In this document: piece after piece, positions 45,004 to 55,169 of the stretch
Layout of the letters: each line of letters opens with the position of its first letter
How positions within the stretch are numbered: the first letter of the stretch is position 1
NCBI RefSeq assembly: GCF_004349065.1
Contig: NZ_SMKZ01000018.1
Coordinates: forward strand, 62,001-126,000
Direction: 5' to 3'
Source: Jiangella asiatica
Lineage (GTDB): Bacteria; Actinomycetota; Actinomycetes; Jiangellales; Jiangellaceae
Length of the DNA: 64,000 nucleotides
Notes under the pieces: model-generated
The model's database searches: none
What the model was told of the DNA's origin: nothing
What the model saw: only the letters and a program-made list of their open reading frames with translations
Position numbers and translations under genes: made by a program

Positions 45004-45684
45004 ATGACGGCCCAGCCCATCCGGGTCCTGCTGGTCGACGACCAGCCGCTGCTGCGCACCGGTTTCCGCATGATCCTGGAGGCCGAGGCCGACATCGCGG
45101 TCGTCGGCGAGTCCGGCGACGGCGAGGCGGCCGTCGCCGACACCCGCGCGCTGCAGCCCGACGTGGTGCTCATGGACATCCGGATGCCGCGCATGGACGG
45201 CGTGCAGGCGACGAGGCTGATCACCGGCGCCGAACGGGCCAGCGCGCCGCGGGTGCTCGTGCTCACGACCTTCGACCTCGACGAGTACGTGGTCGAGGCG
45301 CTGCGGGCCGGCGCCAGCGGATTCCTTCTCAAGGACGTCCCGGCCGAGGACCTGGTCGCGGCCATCCGCACCGTCTCCCGGGGCGACGCCGTCGTGGCGC
45401 CGAGCATCACCCGCCGGCTCCTGGACATGTTCGCCAGCCGCTTCCCCGCCGCCGACTCTCCCACCCCGGCCAACCTCAAGCACCTCACCGACCGGGAGCG
45501 CGAGGTGCTGACGCTGGTGGCCCGCGGGTACTCCAACGCCGAGATCGCCGCCGAGCTCGTGGTCTCGGAGACGACGGTGAAGACCCACGTCGGCAACGTC
45601 CTCACCAAGCTCGGACTGCGCGACCGCGTCCAGGCCGCCGTGTACGCCTACGAGAGCGGCCTGGTCCAGCCCGGCGCCCTCTGA
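45004..45684 (+). CDS. Response regulator, NarL/LuxR type
   Basis: A 226-residue regulator. The receiver has Asp12/Asp13 (LVDDQP), phospho-acceptor Asp58 (VVLMDIRMP), and switch residues in VLTTFDLDEY and FLLKDVP. A LuxR HTH (about 155-215) reads LTDREREVLTLVARGYSN with SETTVKTHVGNVLTKLGLRD. It is translationally linked to the kinase gene upstream. Its 3' end lies 231 bp before an ABC exporter gene pair in the same direction, the usual target of such systems. Confidence 0.94.
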   Translation: MTAQPIRVLLVDDQPLLRTGFRMILEAEADIAVVGESGDGEAAVADTRALQPDVVLMDIRMPRMDGVQATRLITGAERASAPRVLVLTTFDLDEYVVEALRAGASGFLLKDVPAEDLVAAIRTVSRGDAVVAPSITRRLLDMFASRFPAADSPTPANLKHLTDREREVLTLVARGYSNAEIAAELVVSETTVKTHVGNVLTKLGLRDRVQAAVYAYESGLVQPGAL

Positions 45685-45915
45685 GCGTCACCCCCGCCGC
45701 CCGACGCGAAGCAGCAGGCGGGACGCGGTGGCCGTAGCGGGTCAGGGGTCGTCCGGCTGACCAGCCGAGGTGGGGCGTACTCCTCGCGGACGACCCTTGA
45801 GCCCGGGTCGTCCCCACGGCGGAGCCCGCACACCGTGCCGTTCGCCGATCATCCGGCCTGGCGGTGGCCATAGCGTTGAAGACGATCGAACGACCAGCTG
45901 ACGAGGAGCACATCG
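45685..45915. promoter_or_regulatory. Likely control region of the ABC exporter
   Basis: This 231-bp gap between the response-regulator and ABC genes should hold the exporter promoter. A ribosome site GAGGAG lies seven bases before GTG 45916. GACGACCC and GGGTCGTC (around 45790-45815) form a short inverted pair that could bind the response regulator. No open frame is convincing. Confidence 0.35.
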
Positions 45916-46677
45916 GTGACGACGGATACCAGCTCGCCGCGCACGGCGGCCCGCGCCGTTGACCTGGCCAAGATCTACGGAACGGGTGACACCAAGGTGG
46001 TCGCGCTCGGTGGCGTGACGGTCGAGTTCACCGCCGGGCGGTACACCGCGATCATGGGGCCGTCAGGATCGGGCAAGTCCACGCTCATGCACTGCATGGC
46101 CGCGCTCGACTCGTCGACGTCGGGCCAGGTGTTCATCGGTGACACCGAGCTGAGCGAGCTGGACGACCGGGAGCTCACCCGGCTGCGCCGCGACAAGATC
46201 GGCTTCATCTTCCAGGCGTTCAACCTGGTGCCCACGCTGACGGCGCGCGAGAACATCACGCTCCCGCTCGATATCGCCGGGCGCGACATCGACAAGGACT
46301 GGTTCGACACCGTCATCGCCACCGTCGGTCTCGCCGACCGGCTGGGCCACAAGCCGAACCAGCTCTCCGGCGGCCAGCAGCAGCGGGTGGCGTGCGCCCG
46401 CGCCCTGGTCAGCCAGCCGGAGATCATCTTCGCCGACGAGCCCACCGGCAACCTCGACTCCCGGTCCGGCACCGAGGTGCTGTCGTTCCTGCGCCGGTCG
46501 GTGCGCGAATTCGGCCAGACCATCGTCATGGTCACGCACGACCCCAACGCCGCCGCGTACTCCGACCGGGTGCTGTTCCTCGCCGACGGCCGCATCGTCG
46601 ACGAGATGACCGACCCCACCGCCGAGAAGGTCCTCGAGCGGATGAAGGGCTTCGACGCCGTGGGGCAGCACCCATGA
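45916..46677 (+). CDS. ABC transporter ATP-binding protein, MacB/LolD type
   Basis: A 253-residue ATPase: Walker A GPSGSGKST, Q-loop IFQAFNLVPTLTARENI, signature LSGGQQQRVACARALV, Walker B IIFADEPTGNLDSRSG and the switch His in MVTHDPNAA. The subtype pairs with FtsX-like permeases to drive mechanotransmission rather than direct transport, often for peptides or antibiotics. Its stop overlaps the permease ATG by four bases (ATGA). The two-component system just upstream probably controls it. Confidence 0.94.
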   Translation: MTTDTSSPRTAARAVDLAKIYGTGDTKVVALGGVTVEFTAGRYTAIMGPSGSGKSTLMHCMAALDSSTSGQVFIGDTELSELDDRELTRLRRDKIGFIFQAFNLVPTLTARENITLPLDIAGRDIDKDWFDTVIATVGLADRLGHKPNQLSGGQQQRVACARALVSQPEIIFADEPTGNLDSRSGTEVLSFLRRSVREFGQTIVMVTHDPNAAAYSDRVLFLADGRIVDEMTDPTAEKVLERMKGFDAVGQHP

Positions 46678-49229
46678 TCCGCGCGACCCTCAAGAGCCTG
46701 GCCGCGCGCAAGCTGCGGCTGGCCATGAGCGCGTTCGCCATCGTGCTCGGCGTGGCGTTCGTGGCCGGCTCCTATGTCTTCACCGACACCATCGACCGCA
46801 CGTTCGACGACATTTTCGGCGGCCTGTCCTCCGACGTCGTCGTCCGGCCGGACCTCCCCGGCGAGGTCGACCTCATGTCCGGCTTCAACGCCGGCACCAC
46901 CACGACCATCCCGGCCGACCTGGTCGACGAGGTCGCCGCGCTGCCCGATGTCGACCGTGCCGACGGCGAGATCGAGAGCCAGAGCATGTTCGTCCTGGAC
47001 ACCGACGGCGACGTCATGACCACCCAGGGCGCCCCCGGCATCGCCGTCAACTGGCACGACGGCCCCAACGCCGAGGGCGACCCGGTGCTCGAGCTGGTCG
47101 ACGGCGAGCTGCCGGAAGGCGCGGGCGAGGTCGCGCTCGACGACCGCACGTTCGAGGACTCCGGCTACCAGATCGGCGACGAGGTCCAGTTCGTCAGCAC
47201 CGGCGACGAGCCCCGCGTCAGCGCCGAGCTTGTCGGTGTGGTCCGGTTCGGCGAGTCCGGCAGCCTGGCCGGTGCCAGCCTGTCCGTCTTCGAGACCGGC
47301 GCCGCCCAGGACCTGTTCCTCGACGGCGAGGACGCCTACTCGCGCATCTCGGTGACCGCGGCCGGCGGCGCCAGCGCCGAGGACGTCCGCGACGAGATCT
47401 CAGCCATCCTGCCGGGCGACTTCGAGGCCCTCACCGGTGCCGAGGTCGACGACGAGACCGCGTCGGCCATCGAGGAGGGCCTCGGCTTCTTCACCACGTT
47501 CCTGCTGGTGTTCGCCGCGATCGCGCTGTTCGTCGGCATCTTCCTGATCCTGAACACGTTCTCCATCCTGGTCGCTCAGCGCTCGCAGGAGATGGCGCTC
47601 TACCGGGCGCTGGGCGCGGGACGCCAGCAGGTCACGCGGTCGGTGATGCTCGAGGCCGCCGTGGTCGGTGTGGTCGGCTCCACGCTCGGGTTGCTGCTCG
47701 GGCTGGGGGTGGCGCAGCTGCTCAAGGTGGTCTTCGGGGCGTTCGGCCTCGAGCTCGGCGGCGGGCTGGTGCTCGCGCCGCGCACCGTCATCGTGTCCTA
47801 CGTGGTCGGCATCGTCGTCACCATGGTCGCGGCCTACGTGCCCGCCCGGCGGGCGGCGAAGGTGCCGCCGGTGGCCGCGATGCGCGACGACGTCGTCATG
47901 CCCGACTCGTCCCGGCGAGTGCACGGCTGGGCCGGCGGCGGCCTCCTGGTGATCGGCGCCGGCGTCATGGCGGTCGGCCTGTTCGGCAGCGTGGACGACG
48001 CGGCACTGCTGGTGGGCGGCGGCATCCTCGGGGTGTTCGTCGGGGTGGCGCTGCTCGCCCCGGTCCTGGCGCCGCCGCTGCTGCGGGTGCTGGCCGGGTG
48101 GTACCCGTCGGCGTTCGGCACCGTGGGCCGGCTGGCCCGCGAGAACGCGCTGCGCAACCCGCGGCGGACGGCGGCCACGTCGTCGGCGCTGATGATCGGG
48201 ATGGCGCTGGTGACGGCCATCTCCATCGTCGGCGCGTCGGCCAACGCCACGGTCGACCGCGCTCTCGACGACGGCGTCCGCGCCCAGTTCGTCGTCTCCA
48301 ACGCCGTGGGCCAGCCGTTCTCGCCGGCAATCGCGCAGTCCGTCGGCCAGGTCGACGAGGTCGACGAGGTCGTGTCGGTGCGGGCGGCGCCGGGGCTCGT
48401 CGACGGCGACCAGACGGCGCTGCAGGCCTTCGACCCGGTGGCTTACAGCCGGGCCGCGGACCTGGAGATCGTGGACGGCAGCGACGACCTCAGCGACGGG
48501 GGCTTCCTCATCGGCGAGGACCAGGCCGAGTCCGAGGGCCTCTCCGTCGGCGACACCGTCCGGTTGACGTTGCCCGGCTCCGACGAGGAGATCGAGCTGA
48601 CCGGCATCTACGCGGAGTCCCCGCTGCTGTCCGGCGGCATGATCGTCAACCAGCAGACGCTGGAGGACGGCGCCGTCCCGGCGGTCGACTCCCTGCTCTA
48701 TGTCGTGGTCGAGGACGGCGCGGACCTCACCGCACTGCACGACAGCCTCGATGAGGCGACCGCGGACCTTCCCACGGTCACCGTCCAGGACCAGGAGGAG
48801 TTCAAGCAGCAGTCCCGCGACCAGGTCAACCAACTGCTGTTCCTGGTCTACGCCCTGCTCGGGCTGGCGGTCCTGATCGCGGTGCTCGGCATCGTCAACA
48901 CGCTGGCGCTGTCGGTCATGGAGCGTACCCGCGAGGTCGGCCTGCTGCGAGCGGTCGGCCTGAGCCGGCGCCAGCTGCGCCGCACCATCCGGCTGGAGTC
49001 CATCGCGATCGCGGTGCTCGGTGCCGTCCTCGGCGTCGCGCTGGGGGTCCTGTTCGGCGTGTCGCTGCAGCGGGCCATCGCCGACGACGGGCTGGAGGTG
49101 CTGTCCATCCCGGGTGGCCAGCTGCTGGTGTTCGTGCTGCTCGCAGCCGTCATCGGGGTGCTGGCCGCGGTGTGGCCGGCGCGCCGGGCCGCCAAGCTCG
49201 ACGTGCTCCGGGCGATCACCACGGAGTGA
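46674..49229 (+). CDS. FtsX-like ABC permease
   Basis: An 851-residue permease. The first helix ([20 protein letters not shown]) is followed by a MacB-like extracytoplasmic domain, and two FtsX domains follow, one near 275-400 ([20 protein letters not shown]) and one near 715-845 ([20 protein letters not shown]), with a second extracytoplasmic domain between. This is the ten-helix, two-FtsX-domain type seen in BceB-like or lipoprotein-handling transporters. ATG 46674 overlaps the ATPase stop; the longer frame upstream is a shadow. Confidence 0.93.
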   Translation: MIRATLKSLAARKLRLAMSAFAIVLGVAFVAGSYVFTDTIDRTFDDIFGGLSSDVVVRPDLPGEVDLMSGFNAGTTTTIPADLVDEVAALPDVDRADGEIESQSMFVLDTDGDVMTTQGAPGIAVNWHDGPNAEGDPVLELVDGELPEGAGEVALDDRTFEDSGYQIGDEVQFVSTGDEPRVSAELVGVVRFGESGSLAGASLSVFETGAAQDLFLDGEDAYSRISVTAAGGASAEDVRDEISAILPGDFEALTGAEVDDETASAIEEGLGFFTTFLLVFAAIALFVGIFLILNTFSILVAQRSQEMALYRALGAGRQQVTRSVMLEAAVVGVVGSTLGLLLGLGVAQLLKVVFGAFGLELGGGLVLAPRTVIVSYVVGIVVTMVAAYVPARRAAKVPPVAAMRDDVVMPDSSRRVHGWAGGGLLVIGAGVMAVGLFGSVDDAALLVGGGILGVFVGVALLAPVLAPPLLRVLAGWYPSAFGTVGRLARENALRNPRRTAATSSALMIGMALVTAISIVGASANATVDRALDDGVRAQFVVSNAVGQPFSPAIAQSVGQVDEVDEVVSVRAAPGLVDGDQTALQAFDPVAYSRAADLEIVDGSDDLSDGGFLIGEDQAESEGLSVGDTVRLTLPGSDEEIELTGIYAESPLLSGGMIVNQQTLEDGAVPAVDSLLYVVVEDGADLTALHDSLDEATADLPTVTVQDQEEFKQQSRDQVNQLLFLVYALLGLAVLIAVLGIVNTLALSVMERTREVGLLRAVGLSRRQLRRTIRLESIAIAVLGAVLGVALGVLFGVSLQRAIADDGLEVLSIPGGQLLVFVLLAAVIGVLAAVWPARRAAKLDVLRAITTE

Positions 49230-49258
49230 CTCGCCTCGCCTCATCGGCATCGGCGGTC

Positions 49259-49308
49259 GGCCTCGTCGTCATACCGGGGCCGATCCCCGATGATGACGGG
49301 GCGAGGCC
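49259..49308. terminator. Bidirectional terminator between convergent operons
   Basis: GGCCTCG-CGTCAT (49259-49272) pairs with ATGACG-CGAGGCC (49293-49308), with a small bulge (one base against three), and an inner CGGGG/CCCCG stem lies in the loop. It fills most of the 92-bp gap between the FtsX permease stop and the OppF stop, so it should end transcription from both sides. Confidence 0.6.
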
Positions 49309-49321
49309 GCGGCCCGAGACG

Positions 49322-50407
49322 TCACGCCGCGGGCGCGTCTGGCTCCACGACGGCCGATGCCACGGGCTGGATGCGTCCGGCCTCGATGTCCTCGGCCCAG
49401 TGGCAGGCCACCCGGTGCGCCTGCGGATGCCCGGCCACCGTCCGCAGCACCGGTCGCTCGTCGTCGCAGCGGGTCGGCTGGCGGAACGGGCAACGGGTGT
49501 GGAAGCGGCAGCCGGACGGCGGGTTCGCCGGCGAGGGCAGGTCGCCGCTGAGCAGGATCCGCTCGCGGGTGTCCTCGACGACGGGGTCCGGGATCGGCAC
49601 CGCCGACATCAGTGCCCTCGTGTAGGGATGCAGCGGCCGGGCGTAGAGGTCGTCGGACGGGGCCTGCTCGACCAGGGTGCCGAGGTACATGACCGCCACG
49701 ACGTCGGCGATGTGCCGGACGACGGCCAGGTCGTGCGCGATCACCAGATAGGTCAGTCCGAGCCGGTCCTGCAGCTCCTCCAGCAGGTTCACCACCTGCG
49801 CCTGGATCGACACGTCGAGCGCGGACACCGGCTCGTCGGCGACGATCAGCTGCGGCTCCAGCGCGATCGCACGAGCGATCCCGATGCGCTGACGCTGGCC
49901 GCCGGAGAACTCGTGCGGGTACCGCGACGCCGCCGAGGCAGGCAGCCCGACCAGGCCGAGCAGCTCGCGCACCCGAGCCTTGTGGTCGCCGCCGATGCCG
50001 TGCGCCCGCAGCGGCTCGGTGAGGACCGACTGCACGTTCTGCCGGGGGTCGAGGCTGGCCATGGGGTCCTGGAACACCATCTGCATCTGCCGCCGCATCC
50101 GGCGCAGCTCCTCGCCTTCCAGCGGACGCAGGTCGACGCCGTCGAAGGACACCCGTCCGCCGGTCGGCTCGACCAGCCGCAGGATCGCCCGGCCGAGCGT
50201 GGACTTGCCGCAGCCGGACTCCCCCACGAGGCCGACGGTCGCACCGCGCGGTATGTCGAGGTCGACGCCGTCCACGGCCCGGACCGCGCCGACCTGGCGC
50301 TCGAAGACGATGCCGGACCTGATCGGGAAGTGCACCTCGAGTCCGCGCACCGACAGCAGGGGGTCGGTCGGCTCCGGGGCCGGCGCGTTTGCGGCCTCGC
50401 TCGTCAT
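49322..50407 (-). CDS. Peptide ABC importer ATP-binding protein, OppF/DppF type
   Basis: A 361-residue ATPase: Walker [11 protein letters not shown]-loop [16 protein letters not shown], signature [16 protein letters not shown] and Walker [15 protein letters not shown]. The C-terminal oligopeptide domain ends in [15 protein letters not shown], whose cysteines match the 4Fe-4S site reported for Dpp/Opp ATPases. ATG 50407 overlaps the OppD stop by four bases. It is the last gene of the five-gene operon and ends at the bidirectional terminator. Confidence 0.94.
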   Translation of the reverse strand: MTSEAANAPAPEPTDPLLSVRGLEVHFPIRSGIVFERQVGAVRAVDGVDLDIPRGATVGLVGESGCGKSTLGRAILRLVEPTGGRVSFDGVDLRPLEGEELRRMRRQMQMVFQDPMASLDPRQNVQSVLTEPLRAHGIGGDHKARVRELLGLVGLPASAASRYPHEFSGGQRQRIGIARAIALEPQLIVADEPVSALDVSIQAQVVNLLEELQDRLGLTYLVIAHDLAVVRHIADVVAVMYLGTLVEQAPSDDLYARPLHPYTRALMSAVPIPDPVVEDTRERILLSGDLPSPANPPSGCRFHTRCPFRQPTRCDDERPVLRTVAGHPQAHRVACHWAEDIEAGRIQPVASAVVEPDAPAA

Positions 50408-51417
50408 GCCGGGACCTCCTCGGACTCCGTCAGCGGGTTCAGGCAGCGCAGCGACCGGCCGCCGATCGACTCCAGCGGCGGCGGGCCGCCGGTACAGGGC
50501 TCGATGCGGTTCGGACAGCGCGGCGCGAACGCGCACCCGTCGGACCATTGCAGCACGTCGGTCGGCGAGCCCGGGATCGGGTGCAGCGGCGCGCCGCGTG
50601 GCGCGTCCAGCCTGGGCACGGACGCGAGCAGCCCGCCTGTGTACGGGTGGTGGGGCTCGGCGAACAGCTCCCGCCGTCCGGCCGACTCCACGACCCGGCC
50701 GGAGTACATGACGTGCACGGTGTCGCACAGCCCGGCGACGATGCCGAGGTCGTGCGTGATCATCACGAGCGAGGCCCCGGTGTCCTGCACCAGCTCCTTG
50801 AGCAGCTCGATGATCTGCGCCTGGATGGTGACGTCAAGCGCCGTCGTCGGCTCGTCGGCGATGAGCAGCCGGGGCTTGCAGGCCAGCGCCATGGCGATCA
50901 GCGCGCGCTGACGCATCCCGCCGGAGAGCTGGTGCGGGTACTCCTTGAGCCGGCGCCGCGGGTCCGGGATGCCGACCCGGGCCAGCAGGTCCTCGGCCCC
51001 CCGGCGCGCCGGCTCGCCCTTGAGGTCCTGGTGCCGCTCCAGCACCTCGGCGACCTGAACGCCGATCGGCACGACCGGGTTCAGCGACGACATCGGGTCC
51101 TGGAACACCATCGCGATGTCGCGGCCGCGGATGTCGCGCATGCGGTCGCGCGGCAGCGTCAGCAGGTCGTCACTGTCGAACAGGACCTGACCGCCGACCC
51201 GCACCCCCCGGGGCGGCAGCAGGCCCATGACGGCCAGCGACGTGACGCTCTTGCCGCTGCCGGACTCTCCGACCAGCCCGACGGTCTCCCCCGGGCTGAC
51301 GGTGAACGTGACCCCGTCGACGGCGCGTACGTCGGGGCTGCCCTTCCGGGTGAACGCGACGGACAGGTCGCGGACGTCCAGGAGCGGCCCGCGGGCTTCG
51401 GAGATCGACACGCTCAC
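50404..51417 (-). CDS. Peptide ABC importer ATP-binding protein, OppD/DppD type
   Basis: A 337-residue ATPase: Walker [11 protein letters not shown]-loop [13 protein letters not shown], signature [16 protein letters not shown] and Walker [15 protein letters not shown]. The C-terminal cysteine cluster is [17 protein letters not shown] 51417 overlaps the DppC stop by four bases (GTGA). It pairs with the OppF protein to power import of di- or oligopeptides. Confidence 0.94.
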   Translation of the reverse strand: MSVSISEARGPLLDVRDLSVAFTRKGSPDVRAVDGVTFTVSPGETVGLVGESGSGKSVTSLAVMGLLPPRGVRVGGQVLFDSDDLLTLPRDRMRDIRGRDIAMVFQDPMSSLNPVVPIGVQVAEVLERHQDLKGEPARRGAEDLLARVGIPDPRRRLKEYPHQLSGGMRQRALIAMALACKPRLLIADEPTTALDVTIQAQIIELLKELVQDTGASLVMITHDLGIVAGLCDTVHVMYSGRVVESAGRRELFAEPHHPYTGGLLASVPRLDAPRGAPLHPIPGSPTDVLQWSDGCAFAPRCPNRIEPCTGGPPPLESIGGRSLRCLNPLTESEEVPA

Positions 51418-52328
51418 CGCCGGTACTTGGGATCGATGGCCTCGCGCAGTCGCTCGCCGAGCATGGTGAACCCGAGCGCGGCGACGACGATGGCGAGGCC
51501 GGGGAACAGCGCCAAGTGCGGCGCGGAGGCCAGGTACCGCTGGGTGTCGGCGAGCATCCGGCCCCACTCCGGGACTCGTGGGTCGGCGCTACCCAGGCCG
51601 AGGAACGACAGCGCCGCGGCCTCGATGATGGCCGTCGCCAGCGTGAGGGTCGCCTGGACGATCACCGGCGAGATCGAGTTGGGGAGGATGTGCCCGAACA
51701 CGATGGACCGCCGCCGCACCCCGAGCGACCGCGCGGCCAGCACGTAGTCGCTCCCGCGTTGGGCCAGCATCTGTCCGCGTAGGAGCCGCGCGAACACCGG
51801 CACGTTGACGATCGCGATCGCGATCATCACCGACGTGAGGCTGGCGCCCAGGAGCGCCGCGATGGCGATCGCCATCAGCAGGCCCGGGATGGACAGCATG
51901 ACGTCGACGATCCGCATGACGACGGAGTCGACCGTCCCGCCGAACGCGCCGGCCAGCACCCCGAGCGTCAGGCCGCCGATCATGCCCAGCAGCATCGAGA
52001 CGACACCGACGAGCAGCGACTGCCGGGCGCCGTGGATGACGCGGCTGAGCTCGTCGCGGCCGGAGGCGTCCAGCCCGAACCAGTGCTGCGCGGACGGCCC
52101 GGGGATGTTGGTCGGGGTGATCATCCCTCGCCCGGGTTGGGCATCGGGCGCGTACGGCGCCAGCAGCGGCGCCAGGAGGGCGACCAGCACGAAGAAGGCG
52201 ATCAGGCAGAACCCGACGATGGCGACGGGGTCGCGGCGCAGCCGCCGCCACGCCTCGCGGCGCAGGTTGCCGGCGGCCTGTTCGACCTGTTCGGACTCGG
52301 TCGCGGCCTCGATCTCGGAGAGGCTCAC
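51414..52328 (-). CDS. Peptide ABC importer permease, DppC type
   Basis: A 304-residue permease with about six helices. An N-terminal cytoplasmic tail (SEIEAATESEQVEQAAGNL) and the OppC_N region RLRRDPVAIVGFCLIAFFVL precede the binding-protein-dependent transport domain. The EAA-type loop that docks the ATPase contains EAAALSFLGLGSADPRVP. It starts four bases after the DppB stop. Confidence 0.93.
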   Translation of the reverse strand: MSLSEIEAATESEQVEQAAGNLRREAWRRLRRDPVAIVGFCLIAFFVLVALLAPLLAPYAPDAQPGRGMITPTNIPGPSAQHWFGLDASGRDELSRVIHGARQSLLVGVVSMLLGMIGGLTLGVLAGAFGGTVDSVVMRIVDVMLSIPGLLMAIAIAALLGASLTSVMIAIAIVNVPVFARLLRGQMLAQRGSDYVLAARSLGVRRRSIVFGHILPNSISPVIVQATLTLATAIIEAAALSFLGLGSADPRVPEWGRMLADTQRYLASAPHLALFPGLAIVVAALGFTMLGERLREAIDPKYRR

Positions 52329-52332
52329 GGTG

Positions 52333-53337
52333 TCACCTCACCCTCACCCTCGGGTCGATCAGCCCGTACGAGACGTCGACGAGGAGGTTGACCACGACGT
52401 ACATGGCGGCGATCACCAGGATGAACCCCTGCAGGACGGCGTAGTCGCGCGTACTGATGGCCTCGTAGATGAACTGGCCGACGCCGTCGAACGCGAACAC
52501 CGTCTCGGTCAGGATGGCGCCGGAGAACAGGAGCCCGGCCTGCAAGCCGATGACAGTCACCACCGGCAGCAGCGCGTTGCGCAACACGTGCCGGCGGGTG
52601 ATGGTGCGCTCCCACAGGCCCTTGGCCTCCGCGGTGCGCACGTAGTCCTCGTGTACCACGTCGAGCACGCTGGCCCGGGTGATGCGCACGATGATGGCCA
52701 GTGGTATCGAACCGAGCGCGACGGCCGGGAGCACCAGGTGGACCAGTGCGTCCCAACTGGCCTCGAGATTGCCGGTCAGTATCCCGTCCAGCACGTACAG
52801 GCCGGTGGGATGCTCCGCGTCCATGCGCGGGTCGTCTCGCCCGTGGGTGGGGAACCAGCCCAGCCGGACCGAGAACACGTACTTGAGGATGTAGGCCAGG
52901 AAGAACACCGGCACCGCGACGCCCAGCAGCGAGCCGGACACTGACAAGTTGTCCAGCCAGCTCCCGTACTTGCGGGCGGCGAAGTAGCCCAGCGGGATGC
53001 CGATGCCGATGGCGAACACCAGCGCGGCGACGGCCAGCTCGATCGTCGCCGGGAAGGTGCGCAGCATCTCCTCGGTGACCGGCCGGTTGGTGTGGGCGCT
53101 GTTGCCGAAGTCGAGTTGTACCGCCGCGGACACGAACTTCCAGTACTGCACGTACCACGGTTCGTTCAGCCCGTAGAGCTCCTCGATCCGGGCGACGCTG
53201 TCGGCGGTGGCGCGCTCCCCAAGGAGGGCCTGGGCAGGCCCTCCCGGGAGCGCGCGCAACCACACGAACAGCAGCACCGACAGCCCGAACAGGATCGGGA
53301 CGAGCAGCAGCAGCCGCCGTATGACGAACTTGAGCAT
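52333..53337 (-). CDS. Peptide ABC importer permease, DppB type
   Basis: A 334-residue permease. The first helix (FVIRRLLLLVPILFGLSVL) is the standard DppB start, followed by an extracytoplasmic region and the EAA loop (VLDVVHEDYVRTAEAKGLWE). Its ATG overlaps the binding-protein stop by one base (TGATG), showing tight operon structure. It forms the channel with DppC. Confidence 0.93.
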   Translation of the reverse strand: MLKFVIRRLLLLVPILFGLSVLLFVWLRALPGGPAQALLGERATADSVARIEELYGLNEPWYVQYWKFVSAAVQLDFGNSAHTNRPVTEEMLRTFPATIELAVAALVFAIGIGIPLGYFAARKYGSWLDNLSVSGSLLGVAVPVFFLAYILKYVFSVRLGWFPTHGRDDPRMDAEHPTGLYVLDGILTGNLEASWDALVHLVLPAVALGSIPLAIIVRITRASVLDVVHEDYVRTAEAKGLWERTITRRHVLRNALLPVVTVIGLQAGLLFSGAILTETVFAFDGVGQFIYEAISTRDYAVLQGFILVIAAMYVVVNLLVDVSYGLIDPRVRVR

Positions 53338-55007
53338 CAGTCGACGGTGACAGTAGCGAAGCTCTCGTTCGACAGCGGGTCGGGGACGAACCCGTCGACG
53401 CCCTCGCGGAAGGCGATCGCCGGCTCGCTGTGCACGTACGGGATGCCCGGCAGGAAGTCCATGATCATGCGGTTGGCCTCCTGGTAGAGCGCCGTGCGGG
53501 CGTCCTCGTCGGTCTCCTGCTCGGCCTCGTCCAGCTTCGCGAAGATCTCAGGGTTGTTGAAGCTGCCGAACTGCGGGTTGACGTCCTGGAAGAACGTGCC
53601 GATGAAGTTGTCCGGGTCACCGAAGTCGCCGTTCCAACCGAGCAGGAACATCGGGGTCCCGCCGGTCTGGGTGGCATCGAGGTAGTCCGGGTTCCACGGC
53701 GCCGTGTTCGGCTCGATGGTGAAGCCGACGGCCTCCAGGTCCGCGGCCATGAGCTCCCAGTTGGCCTGAGCGTCGGGCATGTACGGCCGCGAGACGTCGG
53801 TCGGGTACCAGAACGGCAGCGTCAGGTCCGTGACGCCGGACTCGGCGATGAGCTCGCGGGCCCGGTCGGGGTCGTAGTCGTAGGTGGTGACGTCCTCGGC
53901 CCAGCCGAACAGCTCCGGCGGCATGAACTGCGTCGCCCGGACCGCGCCCTCCGGGTAGTTGGTGCGGATCAGGTTGTCGAAGTCGATCGCGTGCGCGATG
54001 GCCTGCCGGATCTGCAGGTTGTCGAACGGCGGGTAGTTCTGCTGGAACCCGATGTAGGCGACGTTGAACGCCGGGCGGCGCAGCATCTGGAAGCCCGCGG
54101 ACTCCAGCAGGTCGACGTCGGCCGGGTCGACCAGGTCGTAGCCGTCGATCTCGCCGCTTTCCAGGGCCTGCCGGCGGGCCGGGCCGTCCGGGATGACCGT
54201 GAAGATCAGCTCGTCGACCTGCGCGGGCTCGTCCCAGTACTCCTCGTACTTGGACAAGCGGACTTCACTGCCACGCTCCCACGACTCGAACTGGAACGGG
54301 CCGGTGCCGACCGGGTGCTCGTAGCCGAACGTCCCGTCGAAGGACGGCGACTCGCCGGTGCCGCTCACGGCGTCGGCCTGGAACTCCGTCAGCGCGGCCG
54401 GGCTGGCCATGGTGAACGCCGGCATGGCCAGGGCGGACAGGAATGCCGAGGACGGCCGCGACAGGGTGATGACCGCGGTGTGCTCGTCGCTGGCCTCGCA
54501 GCCGGTGTAGAGGCTCTGGCCCATGGCCGGGTCCTCGTTGGCGGCGAACCCGCCCATCACCGTGCCCCAGTAGTAGGACACCGCGGGGCTTTGCAGCACG
54601 CCGGTGAAGTTGTACCAGCGCTCGAAGTTGAAGCAGACGGCCTCGGCGTCGAACGGCTCGCCGTCGTGGAACGTCACGCCTTCGCGCAGGGTGAACGTCC
54701 ACTGCAGGCCGTCGGGGCTGGCCTCCCACGACTCGGCCAGGGCCGGCTCGATCTCGGTGCCGCCCTCTTCACTGCGGACCAGACCCTCGAAGATCTGGTT
54801 GATCACCCGAGTGGACTCACCGTCGCTGACAAGGGAGCCGTCCAGGATCACCGGATCGGCCGACCCGGCGAAGACGAGCGTGCCGCCGCCCTCCCCACCG
54901 GAGGCGGCGCCATCGTCATCGTCACCGCCACACGCCGTGAGCCCCAGGGCCAGCGCACCGGCCAGGGCTCCCGCGGCCAGCCTGCGGTTCAGGCTCGTGC
55001 CACGCAT
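53337..55007 (-). CDS. Peptide ABC importer substrate-binding lipoprotein
   Basis: A 556-residue family 5 solute-binding protein. The signal peptide ends in the lipobox GLTAC (Cys26), followed by an Asp/Gly linker. FEGLVRSEEGG, TFTLREGVTFHDGEPFDAEA and LQIRQAIAHAIDFDNLI are typical of DppA/OppA. The two aromatic-rich lobes should bind a peptide or a similar oligomer. ATG 55007 has GAGG six bases upstream. It is the first gene of the operon, so the promoter lies in 55008-55169, which holds little else. Confidence 0.94.
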   Translation of the reverse strand: MRGTSLNRRLAAGALAGALALGLTACGGDDDDGAASGGEGGGTLVFAGSADPVILDGSLVSDGESTRVINQIFEGLVRSEEGGTEIEPALAESWEASPDGLQWTFTLREGVTFHDGEPFDAEAVCFNFERWYNFTGVLQSPAVSYYWGTVMGGFAANEDPAMGQSLYTGCEASDEHTAVITLSRPSSAFLSALAMPAFTMASPAALTEFQADAVSGTGESPSFDGTFGYEHPVGTGPFQFESWERGSEVRLSKYEEYWDEPAQVDELIFTVIPDGPARRQALESGEIDGYDLVDPADVDLLESAGFQMLRRPAFNVAYIGFQQNYPPFDNLQIRQAIAHAIDFDNLIRTNYPEGAVRATQFMPPELFGWAEDVTTYDYDPDRARELIAESGVTDLTLPFWYPTDVSRPYMPDAQANWELMAADLEAVGFTIEPNTAPWNPDYLDATQTGGTPMFLLGWNGDFGDPDNFIGTFFQDVNPQFGSFNNPEIFAKLDEAEQETDEDARTALYQEANRMIMDFLPGIPYVHSEPAIAFREGVDGFVPDPLSNESFATVTVD

Positions 55008-55169
55008 GTCACACCTCACACAGCTCGACTGCCGGGCGGTGATCCGACCGGCTGGCCTGTGACAGTACTTGGTCTTTGCATGAACAGCAGTCACCGCGGA
55101 GTCAGGATGACATCGCGATTTCGCAACAGTCCTTCCAGGGCCTGGCTCTGCACAATTGCACGTGTTACA

